Below, in pieces: positions 45,316-54,925 of a stretch of 64,000 bases of DNA. A model generated the notes under the pieces. The model ran no database searches. It was not told the DNA's origin and was given only the letters and a program-made list of their open reading frames with translations. Origin of the DNA: Paraoerskovia marina DSM 21750 (lineage in GTDB: Bacteria > Actinomycetota > Actinomycetes > Actinomycetales > Cellulomonadaceae); assembly GCF_000701465.1 (NCBI RefSeq), contig NZ_JNIY01000003.1, positions 1,178,001 to 1,242,000 on the forward strand. Reading direction: 5' to 3'. The position numbers and the translations under genes are program-made. The first letter of the stretch is position 1. Every line of letters begins with the position of its first letter.

Positions 45316-46443
45316 GTGCCCCATCCTTCCCGCTCCGCCTCCGCCGTTCTTCTCGCCGGTGGTGGGACCGCCGGACACGTGAACCCGCTGCTCGCCGTCG
45401 CCGACGAGCTGCGACGGCGTGACCCCGACGTGGCCCTGGCGATCCTGGGGACGACGGAGGGGCTCGAGGCCGATCTCGTCCCCGCCCGCGGCTACACCCT
45501 GACGCCGCTGTCCCGGGTCCCGTTCCCGCGTCGACCCGGGATGGACTGGTTCCAGTTCCCGGGACGGTTCTCGGACGCCGTCCGTGCGGCGGGCCAGGCC
45601 ATCGACGACTCGGGAGCCCAGGCCGTGGTGGGCTTCGGCGGGTACGTGTCGACACCGGCCTACGTCGCCGCGCGACGTCGCGGGGTCCCCGTCGTCATCC
45701 ACGAGCAGAACGCCCGTCCCGGCCTCGCCAACCGACTCGGAGCACGGTGGGCGGCTCGCGTGGGAGTGACGTTCGAGGGGACGCCCCTGCCCGGCGGCGT
45801 CGTGACGGGTCTGCCGCTCCGTGCCGAGGTTGCCGGGCTCGTCGCGGCTCGCGAGGCCGACGTCGACGCGGTGCGCCGCGACGCGGCGAAGGAGCTCGGT
45901 CTCGACCCGGCGCTCCCTACCCTCCTGGTGACCGGCGGATCGCTCGGGGCGGTCAGCCTCAACCGCGCTGTCTCCGGGGCGGCTCCGGCGCTCGCCGAGG
46001 CCGGGATCCAGGTCCTGCACCTGACTGGGCGTGACAAGTCCGCCGAGGTGCTCAGCACGCTCGGGCAGGCGCCGGGACCGAACTACCACGTCCGGGAGTA
46101 CCTCGACCGCATGCACCTGGCGTACGCGGTAGCGGACCTCGTGGTCTGCCGCTCCGGGGCGGGGACTGTCAGCGAGCTCGCGGCGCTGTCGATCCCGGGC
46201 GTGTACGTCCCGCTCCCGGTCGGGAACGGCGAGCAGCGCCTGAACGCACGCCCCGTCGTCGAGGCCGGGGGAGGGATCCTCGTCGAGGACGAGGAGCTGC
46301 GCGTTGCGTACGTCGAGAAGCAGCTCGTCCCGTTGCTCACGGACCGCGAACGGCTGGACACGATGGCGCGAGCCGCGGGGGAGGTCGGTGTCCGTGACGG
46401 CGCAGCACGCGTCGCGGACCTGGTGGCCGAGGTGGTCTCGTGA
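45316..46443 (+). CDS. murG: UDP-N-acetylglucosamine--undecaprenyl-pyrophosphoryl-MurNAc-pentapeptide transferase MurG
   Basis: MurG adds GlcNAc to lipid I, making lipid II on the inner membrane face. The 375-residue GT-B enzyme has the glycine loops LLAGGGTAGHVNPLLAVADEL and VTGGSLGAVSLNRAV. Further motifs are VGFGGYVSTPAYVAARRRGVPVVIHEQNARPGLANR, CRSGAGTVSELAALSIPGVYVPLP and EQRLNARPVVEAGGG. A 91-bp gap separates it from ftsW, and AAGGAGATC lies 10 nt before the GTG. It overlaps murC by 4 bp. Confidence 0.97.
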   Translation: MPHPSRSASAVLLAGGGTAGHVNPLLAVADELRRRDPDVALAILGTTEGLEADLVPARGYTLTPLSRVPFPRRPGMDWFQFPGRFSDAVRAAGQAIDDSGAQAVVGFGGYVSTPAYVAARRRGVPVVIHEQNARPGLANRLGARWAARVGVTFEGTPLPGGVVTGLPLRAEVAGLVAAREADVDAVRRDAAKELGLDPALPTLLVTGGSLGAVSLNRAVSGAAPALAEAGIQVLHLTGRDKSAEVLSTLGQAPGPNYHVREYLDRMHLAYAVADLVVCRSGAGTVSELAALSIPGVYVPLPVGNGEQRLNARPVVEAGGGILVEDEELRVAYVEKQLVPLLTDRERLDTMARAAGEVGVRDGAARVADLVAEVVS

Positions 46444-47837
46444 CGACCACGGCGCTCGCCGATCTCGGGAACACCCATCTCATCGGTGTCGGGGGAGCGG
46501 GAATGTCCGTCGTCGCCCGGCTTCTGGACGCCGCGGGCGTCGCGGTCTCGGGCTCCGACGCTCGCGACGGCGACGCTCTGCGAGGCCTCCAGGCCGACGG
46601 GATCCGTGCCGTCGTCGGCCACGACCCTATGAACCTCCAGGACGTGGACACCGTCGTCGTCTCAAGCGCCGTCCGTGAGGACAACGTCGAGCTGGCCGCG
46701 GCACGTGCTCGTGGCATCCGGGTCGTTCATCGCTCCGAAGCGCTCGCCGCGCTCATGGTCGACCGTCGTGCGGTCGCCGTCGCCGGGGCCCACGGAAAGA
46801 CGACGACGACCGCGATGCTGGCGACGATGCTCGCGACCCTCGGACTCGACCCGTCGTTCGCCGTCGGCGGGACCGTCACGACCGTGGGTGGTCCTGTCGC
46901 CGGGGGTCACCTCGGGACCGGCGACATCCTGGTGGCCGAGGCGGACGAGTCCGACGGATCGTTCCTTGCCTACTCGCCGACAGTCTCGATCGTGACCAAC
47001 GTCGAACCGGACCACCTCGACCACTATGGGAGCCGCGAGGCCTTCGAGCAGGTCTTCGTCGACTTCGCCGCGAGACTCGGCCGGACCGGGACTCTCGTCG
47101 CGTGCCTCGACGACGACGGCTCCGCGCGCCTGGCCGCCCAGCACGGTTCGGTCGGCGGGCGCGTCCTGACGTACGGGCAGGCTCTCGGGGCTGACGTGTC
47201 CGTCGAGATCGGTGCCGGAGCGGTCGGCGGTCGGGCGAGGATCCGTGCCGCGGGCGCCTCCGCGGATCTGCGGCTCTCCGTGCCCGGCGTCCACAACATC
47301 CTCAACGCGGCTGCCGCGGTCGGCGCCGCGCTCGTCCTGGGTGTTGCGCTCGAGGACGCCGTACGCGGCGTCTCCGCGTTCCGGGGGACCGGCCGTCGGT
47401 TCGACCTGCGCGGCGAGGCCGGGGGAGTCCGGGTCGTCGACGACTACGCCCACCACCCGACCGAGGTCGAGGCACTCCTGCGTGCGGCGCGCGGGGTGGC
47501 CGGAGACGGCCGTGTCGTCGTCCTCTTCCAGCCGCACCTCTTCTCCCGTACCAAGGCATTTGCGCCCGAGTTCGCCCGTGCGCTGGCGCTCGCCGACGAG
47601 GTCGTGGTCACGGGTGTCTACGCGGCGCGGGAGGACCCCGACCCCCAGGTCGACGCGTCGACGATCGTCCGGCACATGCCGTCCGGATCCGCGCGTGCTG
47701 TCGAGGACAAGGCCGCGGCGGTCGCGGCGGTCGCCGCGGCCTCACGGCCGGGCGACCTGGTGCTCACGGTAGGTGCCGGGGACGTCACCGAGCTTGCACC
47801 GGTGCTCCTCGACCTGCTGGAGGAGGGCACGTCGTGA
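46440..47837 (+). CDS. murC: UDP-N-acetylmuramate--L-alanine ligase MurC
   Basis: MurC adds the first L-Ala of the stem peptide. The 465-residue protein has the N-terminal UDP-binding loop LIGVGGAGMSVVARLL, ATP loop AGAHGKTTTTAM, VAEADESDGSFL, TNVEPDHLDHYGS and the C-terminal VDDYAHHPTEVEALLRAAR and LFQPHLFSRTKAF. The GTG overlaps the murG stop and the murC stop overlaps ftsQ, so translation is coupled through the three genes. Confidence 0.97.
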   Translation: MTTTALADLGNTHLIGVGGAGMSVVARLLDAAGVAVSGSDARDGDALRGLQADGIRAVVGHDPMNLQDVDTVVVSSAVREDNVELAAARARGIRVVHRSEALAALMVDRRAVAVAGAHGKTTTTAMLATMLATLGLDPSFAVGGTVTTVGGPVAGGHLGTGDILVAEADESDGSFLAYSPTVSIVTNVEPDHLDHYGSREAFEQVFVDFAARLGRTGTLVACLDDDGSARLAAQHGSVGGRVLTYGQALGADVSVEIGAGAVGGRARIRAAGASADLRLSVPGVHNILNAAAAVGAALVLGVALEDAVRGVSAFRGTGRRFDLRGEAGGVRVVDDYAHHPTEVEALLRAARGVAGDGRVVVLFQPHLFSRTKAFAPEFARALALADEVVVTGVYAAREDPDPQVDASTIVRHMPSGSARAVEDKAAAVAAVAAASRPGDLVLTVGAGDVTELAPVLLDLLEEGTS

Positions 47838-48811
47838 CGCCCTCGCGCCCGCGGCCACCGGCTCCTCGCACGCCTGTGCGCCAGAAGTCGACGACGCCTG
47901 CGCCGTCGACGACCGCGGCCACGAAGTCGGCCTCCGCCAAGTCTGCTGCGGAGAAGCCGGCGTCCGCCCCGGTCTCGCTCGACCAGGCGCGGTCCCGCCG
48001 TGCGGCGACGAGCGAGAAGGCCCGGCCCGCGACCGAGCAGGTCGGGCGCGACAGCGCCGGACCTGTCGTCACGCACGGCCATGCCGCGCGTCTTGCCGAG
48101 CGCAGGGCGATGGGTCGACGCCACCGGGTGAGGATCGTGTCGATCTGGTCCGCCGCCGTCCTCGCGGCGGGAGCGATCGTGTGGATGCTCTTCTTCTCGC
48201 CGGTGCTCGCGGTCGACGCGGAGGACGTCTCCGTCGCGGGCGTCGACGCCTACATCGACGCGGACGCCGTGGACGCGGTCGTCGCGGACGCGGCCGGCAC
48301 GCCGTTGCCGCGCCTTGACACGGTCGGGATGCGTGACCGGCTCCTCGAGCTGCCGGGCGTCGACGACGCCCGGGTGCTGCGCGCCTGGCCGGCGGGGCTG
48401 GACGTCACCGTGAGTCCGCGGACCCCGGTGGCCGCCGTCCCGTCGGACGACGGCACGGAGCTGCTCGACGCCGACGGCGTGGCTGTCGCGACGGTGACGT
48501 CTGTGCCGAAGGGCCTGCCGCTGATCGAGATCGAGACGGACGACGCGGCCGCACGTGCACGGGCGATGCGGGCGGCGCTGGTGGTGCTCAACACCCTGCC
48601 GTCGGAGACCCGGGCCGAGGTGGCCGAGGTGTCGGCGGACACCCAGGACGACGTCATGACGGTGATGAGGAACGGCACCGAGGTCGAGTGGGGCAACGCC
48701 GAGCGTGTCGAGCTGAAGATCGCCGTGCTCGAGGAGCTGCAGGGCCTCGACGAGTCCGCCGACGCCACCGTCTTCGACGTCTCGTCGCCCACCCGACCCA
48801 TCACGCGGTAG
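47834..48811 (+). CDS. ftsQ: Cell division protein FtsQ
   Basis: FtsQ is the bitopic divisome protein that links FtsB/FtsL to the septal synthase. The 325-residue protein has a long Ala/Pro/Ser-rich cytoplasmic part (about 100 residues), a membrane segment (about 103-123), a POTRA domain beginning FFSPVLAVDAEDVSVAGV, and the FtsQ beta domain with ARVLRAWPAGLDVTVSPRTPVA. Its place between murC and ftsZ supports the call. The ddl gene that separates these genes in some bacteria is absent here. Confidence 0.93.
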   Translation: MTPSRPRPPAPRTPVRQKSTTPAPSTTAATKSASAKSAAEKPASAPVSLDQARSRRAATSEKARPATEQVGRDSAGPVVTHGHAARLAERRAMGRRHRVRIVSIWSAAVLAAGAIVWMLFFSPVLAVDAEDVSVAGVDAYIDADAVDAVVADAAGTPLPRLDTVGMRDRLLELPGVDDARVLRAWPAGLDVTVSPRTPVAAVPSDDGTELLDADGVAVATVTSVPKGLPLIEIETDDAAARARAMRAALVVLNTLPSETRAEVAEVSADTQDDVMTVMRNGTEVEWGNAERVELKIAVLEELQGLDESADATVFDVSSPTRPITR

Positions 48812-48921
48812 TCGACCGCGGGGGTGTGACGGTGGATCCCCGGCGCGACACGCGGGTCCGGTGATTGAACCAGCTCCGGGTGACCTTTACCGTCGAACTC
48901 GGAAGAACCTGACATAACGAT

Positions 48922-48946
48922 AACCCTCCACTTGAGGGTGAGGGTT
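48922..48946 (+). promoter_or_regulatory. Alternative hairpins in the ftsZ leader
   Basis: AACCCTC (48922-48928) can pair with either of two overlapping right arms: GAGGG at 48934-48938 or GAGGGTT at 48940-48946. The two right arms form a tandem GAGGGT repeat. The structure ends 29 nt before the ftsZ GTG, in the 164-bp ftsQ-ftsZ gap where a separate ftsZ promoter is expected. ATAACGAT just before it could contain a -10. Confidence 0.45.
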
Positions 48947-48975
48947 CAGGGTCGAGCAGATCGAGAGGCAACGAC

Positions 48976-50250
48976 GTGGCAGCTCCGCAGAACTACCTGG
49001 CAGTCATCAAGGTGGTCGGTATCGGTGGCGGTGGCGTGAACGCCGTCAACCGCATGATCGAGGTCGGCCTCAAGGGAGTCGAGTTCATCGCCGTGAACAC
49101 CGACGCGCAGGCACTCCTCATGTCTGACGCCGACGTCAAGCTCGACGTCGGTCGTGAGCTGACGCGTGGGCTGGGCGCGGGTGCCGACCCCGAGGTCGGC
49201 AAGAAGGCGGCCGAGGACCACGCCGAGGAGATCGAGGACGTGCTCCGCGGAGCCGACATGGTGTTCGTCACCGCCGGCGAGGGTGGCGGCACCGGTACGG
49301 GCGGTGCCCCCGTGGTCGCCCGGATCGCGCGCTCGCTCGGCGCGCTGACGGTCGGCGTCGTGACGCGCCCCTTCACGTTCGAGGGTCGCCGCCGCTCGGT
49401 GCAGGCGGACCAGGGCATCGAGGCGCTCAGGGACGAGGTCGACACCCTGATCGTCATCCCGAACGACCGTCTCCTCTCGATGTCTGACAAGTCCGTCTCG
49501 GCGCTCGACGCGTTCCACTCCGCCGACCAGGTCCTGCTCTCCGGCGTGCAGGGGATCACGGACCTCATCACGACGCCGGGACTGATCAACCTTGACTTTG
49601 CGGACGTGAAGTCCGTGATGCAGGGTGCGGGCAGCGCGCTGATGGGGATCGGCTCGGCACGGGGCGACGACCGCTCCGTCCAGGCCGCCGAGCTGGCGAT
49701 CTCGTCGCCGCTGCTCGAGGCCTCGATCGACGGCGCCCACGGGGTGCTCCTCTCGATCCAGGGCGGGAGCGACCTCGGGCTCTTCGAGATCAACGAGTCG
49801 GCACGCCTGGTTCACGAGGCCGCGCACCCGGAGGCCAACATCATCTTCGGCGCGGTCATCGACGACGCGCTCGGCGACGAGGTCCGTGTCACGGTCATCG
49901 CCGCCGGGTTCGACGGCGGTGCCCCGCAGACCAGGACCGACACGCGTGCTCTGGGCCAGGTCAACCAGCCGCGCCCGACCTCCGAGAGCACTCCGACGCC
50001 GCCCGCGACCGCGCCGCAGACGGGTGCTCACCAGATGCCCCGCACCCTCGCTCCGATCGCCTCGGAGCCGGACGACGTCCCGGCCTCCCTTGAGGCGCCG
50101 GCGCCGGTCGCGCAGTCTCAGAGTGACGCGTCGGGCCCGACGTCGTCGCCCGAGCCCGGACCGCGTCCCGCCGTCGAGGTGCCTCGGGTCAACGACGAGG
50201 CGCCCGTGCACCGCCGGGACGAGCTCGACGTCCCCGACTTCTTGAAGTAG
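48976..50250 (+). CDS. ftsZ: Cell division protein FtsZ
   Basis: FtsZ is the tubulin-like GTPase that forms the Z-ring. The 424-residue protein has [14 protein letters not shown], the GTP tubulin signature [10 protein letters not shown], the T7 catalytic loop [11 protein letters not shown], and a Pro/Thr/Ser-rich linker (about 320-405). It ends with the short C-terminal peptide [10 protein letters not shown], which binds SepF and other partners. A GTG start follows a GAGAGG ribosome binding site. SepF is two genes downstream and no FtsA gene is seen, as expected for Actinobacteria. Confidence 0.98.
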   Translation: MAAPQNYLAVIKVVGIGGGGVNAVNRMIEVGLKGVEFIAVNTDAQALLMSDADVKLDVGRELTRGLGAGADPEVGKKAAEDHAEEIEDVLRGADMVFVTAGEGGGTGTGGAPVVARIARSLGALTVGVVTRPFTFEGRRRSVQADQGIEALRDEVDTLIVIPNDRLLSMSDKSVSALDAFHSADQVLLSGVQGITDLITTPGLINLDFADVKSVMQGAGSALMGIGSARGDDRSVQAAELAISSPLLEASIDGAHGVLLSIQGGSDLGLFEINESARLVHEAAHPEANIIFGAVIDDALGDEVRVTVIAAGFDGGAPQTRTDTRALGQVNQPRPTSESTPTPPATAPQTGAHQMPRTLAPIASEPDDVPASLEAPAPVAQSQSDASGPTSSPEPGPRPAVEVPRVNDEAPVHRRDELDVPDFLK

Positions 50251-50253
50251 GCC

Positions 50254-50979
50254 GTGGGCGACGATCTCTCTGTCCTCGAGGTGGACCTCGGCCCGGGAGT
50301 CCGGGCCGGGTTCACACGGCGACACCCCGGTCGCTCCTCCGGTTCGTACGCGGGCCTGAATCTCGGACTCCACGTCGGCGACGACGCGGCCGACGTCCGT
50401 CGCAACCGCGCGCTCGTCGACGCGTGGGCCGGGGTTCCGGTGCGCTACGTCGACCAGGTCCACGGCACGACCGTCGTCGACAGCACGAGCGACGAGACCG
50501 CGGCCGACGGGCTGATCGTCAGGAAGGGGCACGCGGGCGCGGTGATGGTCGCCGACTGCGTTCCGGTGCTCCTGGCGGACGCCTCGCGTCGCGTCGGCGC
50601 CGCCGTCCACGCCGGTCGCCGGGGACTGACCGCCGGAGTCGTCGCCGTGGCCGTCGACGCCCTGGTGGCACGGGGCGCGCGTCCTGACTCGCTCCGGGCC
50701 GTCGTCGGCCCGTCCGTGTGCGGGGCCTGCTACGAGGTGCCGGCCGAGATGCGCGACGAGGTCGTGGCGTCGGTGCCGTCGGCGGTTGCACGCACCCGGG
50801 ACGGCGCGCCGGCCCTGGACCTGGCGCGTGGCGCCGTCGCGCAGCTTCGTGCCCTCGGGGTCGCCGACACGACCCGCGTCGGCGGGTGCACCGCCGAGGA
50901 GGACGAGTGGTACTCCCACCGGGAAGCGACGTGGGCGGGCGGCGTCACCGGTCGTTTCGCCGGGGTCCTCCGGATCTGA
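50254..50979 (+). CDS. pgeF: Purine nucleoside phosphorylase / peptidoglycan editing factor PgeF (YfiH family, DUF152)
   Basis: The 241-residue protein belongs to the multicopper-polyphenol-oxidase-like (DUF152) family. Members have been reported to act on purine nucleosides or to edit wrongly built peptidoglycan precursors. Zinc-ligand motifs are intact: VDQVHGTTVV, VMVADCVPVLLAD, and AAVHAGRRGLTAGVV, with GPSVCGACYEVP following. It sits three bases after ftsZ and before sepF, a conserved position in Gram-positive dcw clusters. Confidence 0.88.
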   Translation: MGDDLSVLEVDLGPGVRAGFTRRHPGRSSGSYAGLNLGLHVGDDAADVRRNRALVDAWAGVPVRYVDQVHGTTVVDSTSDETAADGLIVRKGHAGAVMVADCVPVLLADASRRVGAAVHAGRRGLTAGVVAVAVDALVARGARPDSLRAVVGPSVCGACYEVPAEMRDEVVASVPSAVARTRDGAPALDLARGAVAQLRALGVADTTRVGGCTAEEDEWYSHREATWAGGVTGRFAGVLRI

Positions 50980-51122
50980 CCGAGACAGGCACACGCTGAC
51001 GACCCCAGGCACACCCTCGGGCAAACACGCAAGGCCTGGCGTGTCGTGCCTTCGATCCTCGGTGACGTCGAGTTAGCGTCTATACACCGGATTGACGGTG
51101 CCGACAAGGATGGAGTCAGGTG

Positions 51123-51596
51123 ATGGCCGGAGCGCTGCACAAGACCATGTTGTACCTGGGTCTCGCTGACGACCAGGGTGAGCGACGAGACGAGTTCGAC
51201 GAGGAGTTCGAGGAGACGGAGGCAGACATGCCGCAGGACTTCCCCGCTGAGGTCACGCCGATCCACCGGTCGGTCTCGTCGCGCGAGACCGGCACCGCGG
51301 TCACGGCCGAGTCCGGCCGCATCGCGACGATCCACCCGCGTTCCTACAACGACGCCCGGATCATCGGGGAGGCGTTCCGTGGCGGGACGCCCGTGATCAT
51401 CAACCTCTCGGACATGGACGACGCCGACGCCAAGCGCCTGGTCGACTTCTCGGCTGGGTTGATCTTCGGACTGCACGGCAACATCGAGCGAGTCACGAAC
51501 AAGGTGTTCCTCCTGTCGCCCGAGAACGTGATGGTCTCGAGCGAGCCGAAGGGGCAGAAGAAGCCGAGCGCGGGCGCGTTCTACAACCAGAGCTGA
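51123..51596 (+). CDS. sepF: Cell division protein SepF
   Basis: SepF anchors FtsZ to the membrane in bacteria lacking FtsA. The 157-residue protein has an amphipathic N-terminal helix ([14 protein letters not shown]), an acidic linker with DEFDEEFEE, and the C-terminal SepF domain (about 60-145) with [50 protein letters not shown]. The ATG at 51123 gives the expected MAG start; a GTG immediately before it is an alternative. GGAGTCAGG precedes it. The 143-bp upstream gap probably has its own promoter (TATACA at 51081-51086). Confidence 0.95.
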   Translation: MAGALHKTMLYLGLADDQGERRDEFDEEFEETEADMPQDFPAEVTPIHRSVSSRETGTAVTAESGRIATIHPRSYNDARIIGEAFRGGTPVIINLSDMDDADAKRLVDFSAGLIFGLHGNIERVTNKVFLLSPENVMVSSEPKGQKKPSAGAFYNQS

Positions 51597-51620
51597 CCCG
51601 ACGTCTGGCACAGTAGTTCC

Positions 51621-51911
51621 GTGCAAATATTCTGGGGAATCATCGCGTTCCTGCTCTTCCTCTACCTGATCCTGCTGATCGGTCGGCTCGTTCTCGACTG
51701 GGTCCAGGTGTTCGCCCGCGACTGGCGTCCGCAAGGATTCATGCTCCTGGTCGCCGAGACGGTGTACACGACGACCGACCCGCCGCTGCGTGCGCTGCGC
51801 AAGGTCATCCCTCCGCTACGCATCGGGCAGGTGAGCCTTGACCTGGGTTTCATCATCCTCTTCATCGCGGTCTCGATCGCCCGCACCTGGGCCAGCATCC
51901 TCGCGACGTAG
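51621..51911 (+). CDS. YggT family membrane protein
   Basis: The 96-residue protein has two hydrophobic segments (about 3-22 and 70-92), with a conserved middle section RLVLDWVQVFARDWRPQGFMLLVAETVYTTTDPPLRALRKVIPPLRIGQVSLDLGF. The YggT gene lies between sepF and divIVA in nearly all Actinobacteria and is linked to division or osmotic growth, but its exact role is unclear. A GTG is used as the start, 24 bp after sepF. Confidence 0.9.
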   Translation: MQIFWGIIAFLLFLYLILLIGRLVLDWVQVFARDWRPQGFMLLVAETVYTTTDPPLRALRKVIPPLRIGQVSLDLGFIILFIAVSIARTWASILAT

Positions 51912-52082
51912 GTCCGCCCGCGTGTGATCCAGGGCGCACGAAACCGAACTCCGGGACGAACCGGCGTGCCGTGCTTCACAGCTCCGCGACGCCGACCGGC
52001 CCGGCCGAGCAAACTCCGATACTTTGGTTCCAGGTGATCGCCAGATCCCGGACCGACAGCGCAACCGCAACGAGGTGACACG

Positions 52083-52757
52083 ATGGCACTGCTGACTGCC
52101 GAGGACATACTGAACAAGAAGTTCTCCGCGACGAAGTTCCGTGAGGGCTATGACATCGAGGAGGTCGACGACTTCCTCGACGAGGTCGTCCGGACGCTGA
52201 ACTCCGTCCAAGAGGAGAACGAGGACCTGACCTCCAAGCTGGCCGCCGCCGAGCGACGCGTGGCGGAGCTCAGCCGTGCGGGCGCCGCAGGAGCGGCCGC
52301 CGAGCCGCACGTCGAGGCGCAGCCCGAGCCGGCGCCCGAGCCGGAGCCGGAGCCAGCCGTCGTCGCGGCCGCGGCTGCGAGCCCTGCGGTCTCCGGGGCC
52401 GAGCCCGAGTCCGCCACGGGCATGCTCCAGATGGCCCAGAAGCTGCACGACGACTACGTGCGCTCCGGTCAGGAGGAGAGCGACCGTCTCATCAGCGAGG
52501 CGAAGGAGGAGGGCAACCGACTCGTGCAGGAGGCGGAGGAGACGTCTCACCGCACCCTCACGCAGCTGGAGCAGGAGCGTTCGCTCCTCGAGCGGAAGAT
52601 CGACGAGCTGCGCCTGTTCGAGCGTGACTACCGCACCCGTCTCAAGAGCTACCTGCAGAACCTGCTGGGGGACCTCGACAACCGCGGCAGCGCACTCCCG
52701 CCGCGCAGCAACGCCGCAGCAGGCAACCGCTCGGGAGATCTCCCACCGAGCATCTGA
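52083..52757 (+). CDS. divIVA: DivIVA / Wag31 polar growth protein
   Basis: DivIVA senses negative curvature and recruits cell-wall synthesis to the poles. The 224-residue protein has the N-terminal membrane-binding domain LTAEDILNKKFSATKFREGYDIEEVDDFLDEVVRTL, a coiled coil (about 35-60), a Pro/Glu/Ala-rich spacer (about 70-115) typical of Wag31, and a long C-terminal coiled coil (about 122-205). It lies 171 bp after yggT with an AACGAGGTGACACG region upstream. A strong terminator follows, ending the dcw cluster. Confidence 0.95.
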   Translation: MALLTAEDILNKKFSATKFREGYDIEEVDDFLDEVVRTLNSVQEENEDLTSKLAAAERRVAELSRAGAAGAAAEPHVEAQPEPAPEPEPEPAVVAAAAASPAVSGAEPESATGMLQMAQKLHDDYVRSGQEESDRLISEAKEEGNRLVQEAEETSHRTLTQLEQERSLLERKIDELRLFERDYRTRLKSYLQNLLGDLDNRGSALPPRSNAAAGNRSGDLPPSI

Positions 52758-52781
52758 TCACGCGTCGGTCCGGTTTCTTCG

Positions 52782-52832
52782 CAGCCGGTGCGCGCGACAC
52801 ACCACGGCGTGGTGTGTTGTGCGCACCGGCTG
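52782..52832 (+). terminator. 24-bp stem-loop terminator after divIVA
   Basis: The arms at 52782-52805 and 52809-52832 pair along 24 positions with two G:T wobbles and a 3-nt GGC loop. It starts 25 bp after the divIVA stop and is followed by TGTCGCGTTT, a weak T-tail. It marks the end of the dcw transcription unit. Confidence 0.8.
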
Positions 52833-52872
52833 TCGCGTTTAGTCTCGCCGTCACTCGACCCAGGAGGCCGTC

Positions 52873-53334
52873 ATGACGAAGCTCAGCGCTGCGGAACGTG
52901 CCGCAGTCAAGGAAGAGTTCCCAGAACTCGGCCGACAGGTGAAGAAGTACCCCGTGCGCGACGGAGAGTCGGCGTGGACGCTGAACGAGGCGGAGACCCT
53001 CGTCGTCGGTCTGATGGCGGAGCGTGAGCGCCTGCAGCGAGAGCTGACGGAGGCGGACGTCGAGCTATCCGACTTCTTGCGCAACTCCGGTGAGGGCGCC
53101 GGTGACGACCAGGCGGACTCGGGCGCCAACGCTCTGGAGCGTGAGCAGGAGCTCACGATCGTGAACAACATGCGCGACCTGCTGGCGCAGACCAACCGTG
53201 CTCTCGAGCGGGTCGCGCGCGGCACCTACGCCACGTGCGAGGCCACGGGCGCCGCCATCGGCAAGGCGCGGCTTCAGGCCTTCCCGCGGGCGACCCTGAG
53301 CGTCGAGGCAAAGGCCCGCGAAGAGCGGCGTTGA
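52873..53334 (+). CDS. TraR/DksA-like protein with degenerate zinc finger
   Basis: The 153-residue protein has a basic N-terminus ([19 protein letters not shown]) and a coiled coil (about 45-100), followed by a DksA-like C-terminus, [31 protein letters not shown]. In normal members that part is a four-cysteine zinc finger (CxxC...CxxC). Here only the first cysteine remains, with T, S and A at the others. DksA family proteins bind RNA polymerase; the loss of zinc suggests a structure-only or altered form. AGGAGG precedes the ATG. Confidence 0.85.
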   Translation: MTKLSAAERAAVKEEFPELGRQVKKYPVRDGESAWTLNEAETLVVGLMAERERLQRELTEADVELSDFLRNSGEGAGDDQADSGANALEREQELTIVNNMRDLLAQTNRALERVARGTYATCEATGAAIGKARLQAFPRATLSVEAKAREERR

Positions 53335-53384
53335 GCCTGCCGGGTGTGACCCGGCGTGGTCGCGTCGTGGCAGACTTGACCCCG

Positions 53385-53996
53385 ATGTCCACACAGCCCG
53401 CGCGCCCGGTGCGCCGCTCCCTCGTCGCGTGGACGGTCTCGCTGGCCGTCCTCGTCCTCGTCGTCGACCAGGTCACCAAGATCTGGGCCGAGAATGCCCT
53501 TGCCGGCGAGGGGCGGATTCCGCTCGTCGGCGATCTCCTGGGCCTCGTCCTGGTGTACAACCCCGGTGCGGCGCTCTCGATCGGCACGGGCATGACGTGG
53601 GTGCTCACGGTCCTGGTGGTCGTCGTGGTCGCGGTGATCATCCGGTCCTTGCGCAGGCTCGGTTCGCTCGGCTGGGCGATCGCTCTCGGCCTGCTCCTCG
53701 GCGGCGCGGTCGGCAACCTCGTGGACCGGCTCACCAACGAGCCCGGATTCGCGCGCGGGCACGTGGTCGACTTCATCGACTACGGGGTCTTCGTGGGGAA
53801 CGTGGCCGACATCGCCATCGTCGCCGCCGCCGTCCTGATCGCGATACTCGCGCTGCGTGGGGTCGGCATCGACGGAGAGCCGCTGGTGGACGACGAGGGG
53901 GACGAGTCGCCGTCGTCGGACGACCCGGCGCGGGCCGAGCCCGCCGCGGTCGACCCCACGGACCCGGAGAACCGGCCCGGGAACGGACCGGCGTGA
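53385..53996 (+). CDS. lspA: Lipoprotein signal peptidase LspA
   Basis: LspA cuts the signal peptide from lipoproteins after their cysteine is lipidated. The 203-residue protein has four membrane segments. The catalytic aspartates are Asp114 (GNLVDRL) and Asp142 (VADIAIV), with the conserved NPGAALS loop at 59-65. An acidic cytoplasmic tail of about 40 residues follows. The GluB-like lipoprotein in this window is a likely substrate class. The stop overlaps the next gene (GTGA). Confidence 0.95.
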   Translation: MSTQPARPVRRSLVAWTVSLAVLVLVVDQVTKIWAENALAGEGRIPLVGDLLGLVLVYNPGAALSIGTGMTWVLTVLVVVVVAVIIRSLRRLGSLGWAIALGLLLGGAVGNLVDRLTNEPGFARGHVVDFIDYGVFVGNVADIAIVAAAVLIAILALRGVGIDGEPLVDDEGDESPSSDDPARAEPAAVDPTDPENRPGNGPA

Positions 53997-54925
53997 GCCG
54001 CAAGGAGCTTCCCGTCCCGGACGGTCTCGTCGGTGAGCGCGTCGACGCCGCGATGGCCCGGATGCTGGGCGTCTCGCGGACCCGTGCCGCCGAGCTCGCC
54101 GCCGACGGCAACGTCCTTCTCGACGGGACGGCCGTCCGCAAGTCGGACAGGCTGACCGAGGGCGGCTGGCTCGAGGTCGACCTCCAGGACCCGGCGCCCG
54201 TCGCAGCGGCCGTCGTGGCGGAGCCGGTCCCGGGGATGACGATCGCCTACGAGGACGACGACGTGGTCGTGGTGAACAAGCCCGTCGGCGTGGCCGCCCA
54301 CCCGTCCCCGGGATGGACCGGACCGACCGTGGTCGGAGCGCTCGTCGCGGCCGGCTACCGGATCTCGACGTCGGGCCCGGCCGAGCGTCAGGGGATCGTT
54401 CACCGCCTCGACGTCGGTACGTCCGGACTGATGGCGGTCGCGAAGAGCGAGGTCGCGTACACGGGGCTGAAGCGGGCGTTCAAGGAGCGCACGGTCGAGA
54501 AGGTCTACCACGCGTTGGCGCAGGGCCACCCCGAGCCGACCCGCGGGACGATCGACGCACCGATCGGGCGTCATCCGGGCAACGACTGGAAGTTCGCCGT
54601 CACCGCCGACGGCAAGCACTCGGTCACGCACTACGAGGTGCTCGAGATGCTTCCGGCCGCGTCGCTCGTCGAGGTTCACCTGGAGACAGGCCGCACCCAT
54701 CAGATCCGCGTCCACTTCCAGGCGGTCCGGCACCCGCTCGTGGGCGATCTGACCTACGGGGCGGATCCCCGGCTGGCGGAGCGTACGGGCCTGACCCGGC
54801 AGTGGCTCCACGCGATGCGACTCGCCTTCGACCACCCTGTCACCGGACGGCGGGTCGAGGTGACCAGCGAGTACCCGGACGACCTGGCGCAGGCCCTCGA
54901 GGTGGTCCGGGGCGCGTACGCATGA
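53993..54925 (+). CDS. Pseudouridine synthase, RluD/RluA family
   Basis: The 310-residue protein has an N-terminal S4 RNA-binding domain (about 15-75) with [20 protein letters not shown], and a pseudouridine synthase core with catalytic Asp140 ([16 protein letters not shown]). [13 protein letters not shown] and [11 protein letters not shown] follow in the core. The S4 plus RluA arrangement matches RluD, which modifies 23S rRNA helix 69, but the site is not proved by sequence. It is coupled to lspA and to the next gene by 4-bp overlaps; lspA-rluD is a common pair. Confidence 0.93.
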   Translation: MSRKELPVPDGLVGERVDAAMARMLGVSRTRAAELAADGNVLLDGTAVRKSDRLTEGGWLEVDLQDPAPVAAAVVAEPVPGMTIAYEDDDVVVVNKPVGVAAHPSPGWTGPTVVGALVAAGYRISTSGPAERQGIVHRLDVGTSGLMAVAKSEVAYTGLKRAFKERTVEKVYHALAQGHPEPTRGTIDAPIGRHPGNDWKFAVTADGKHSVTHYEVLEMLPAASLVEVHLETGRTHQIRVHFQAVRHPLVGDLTYGADPRLAERTGLTRQWLHAMRLAFDHPVTGRRVEVTSEYPDDLAQALEVVRGAYA

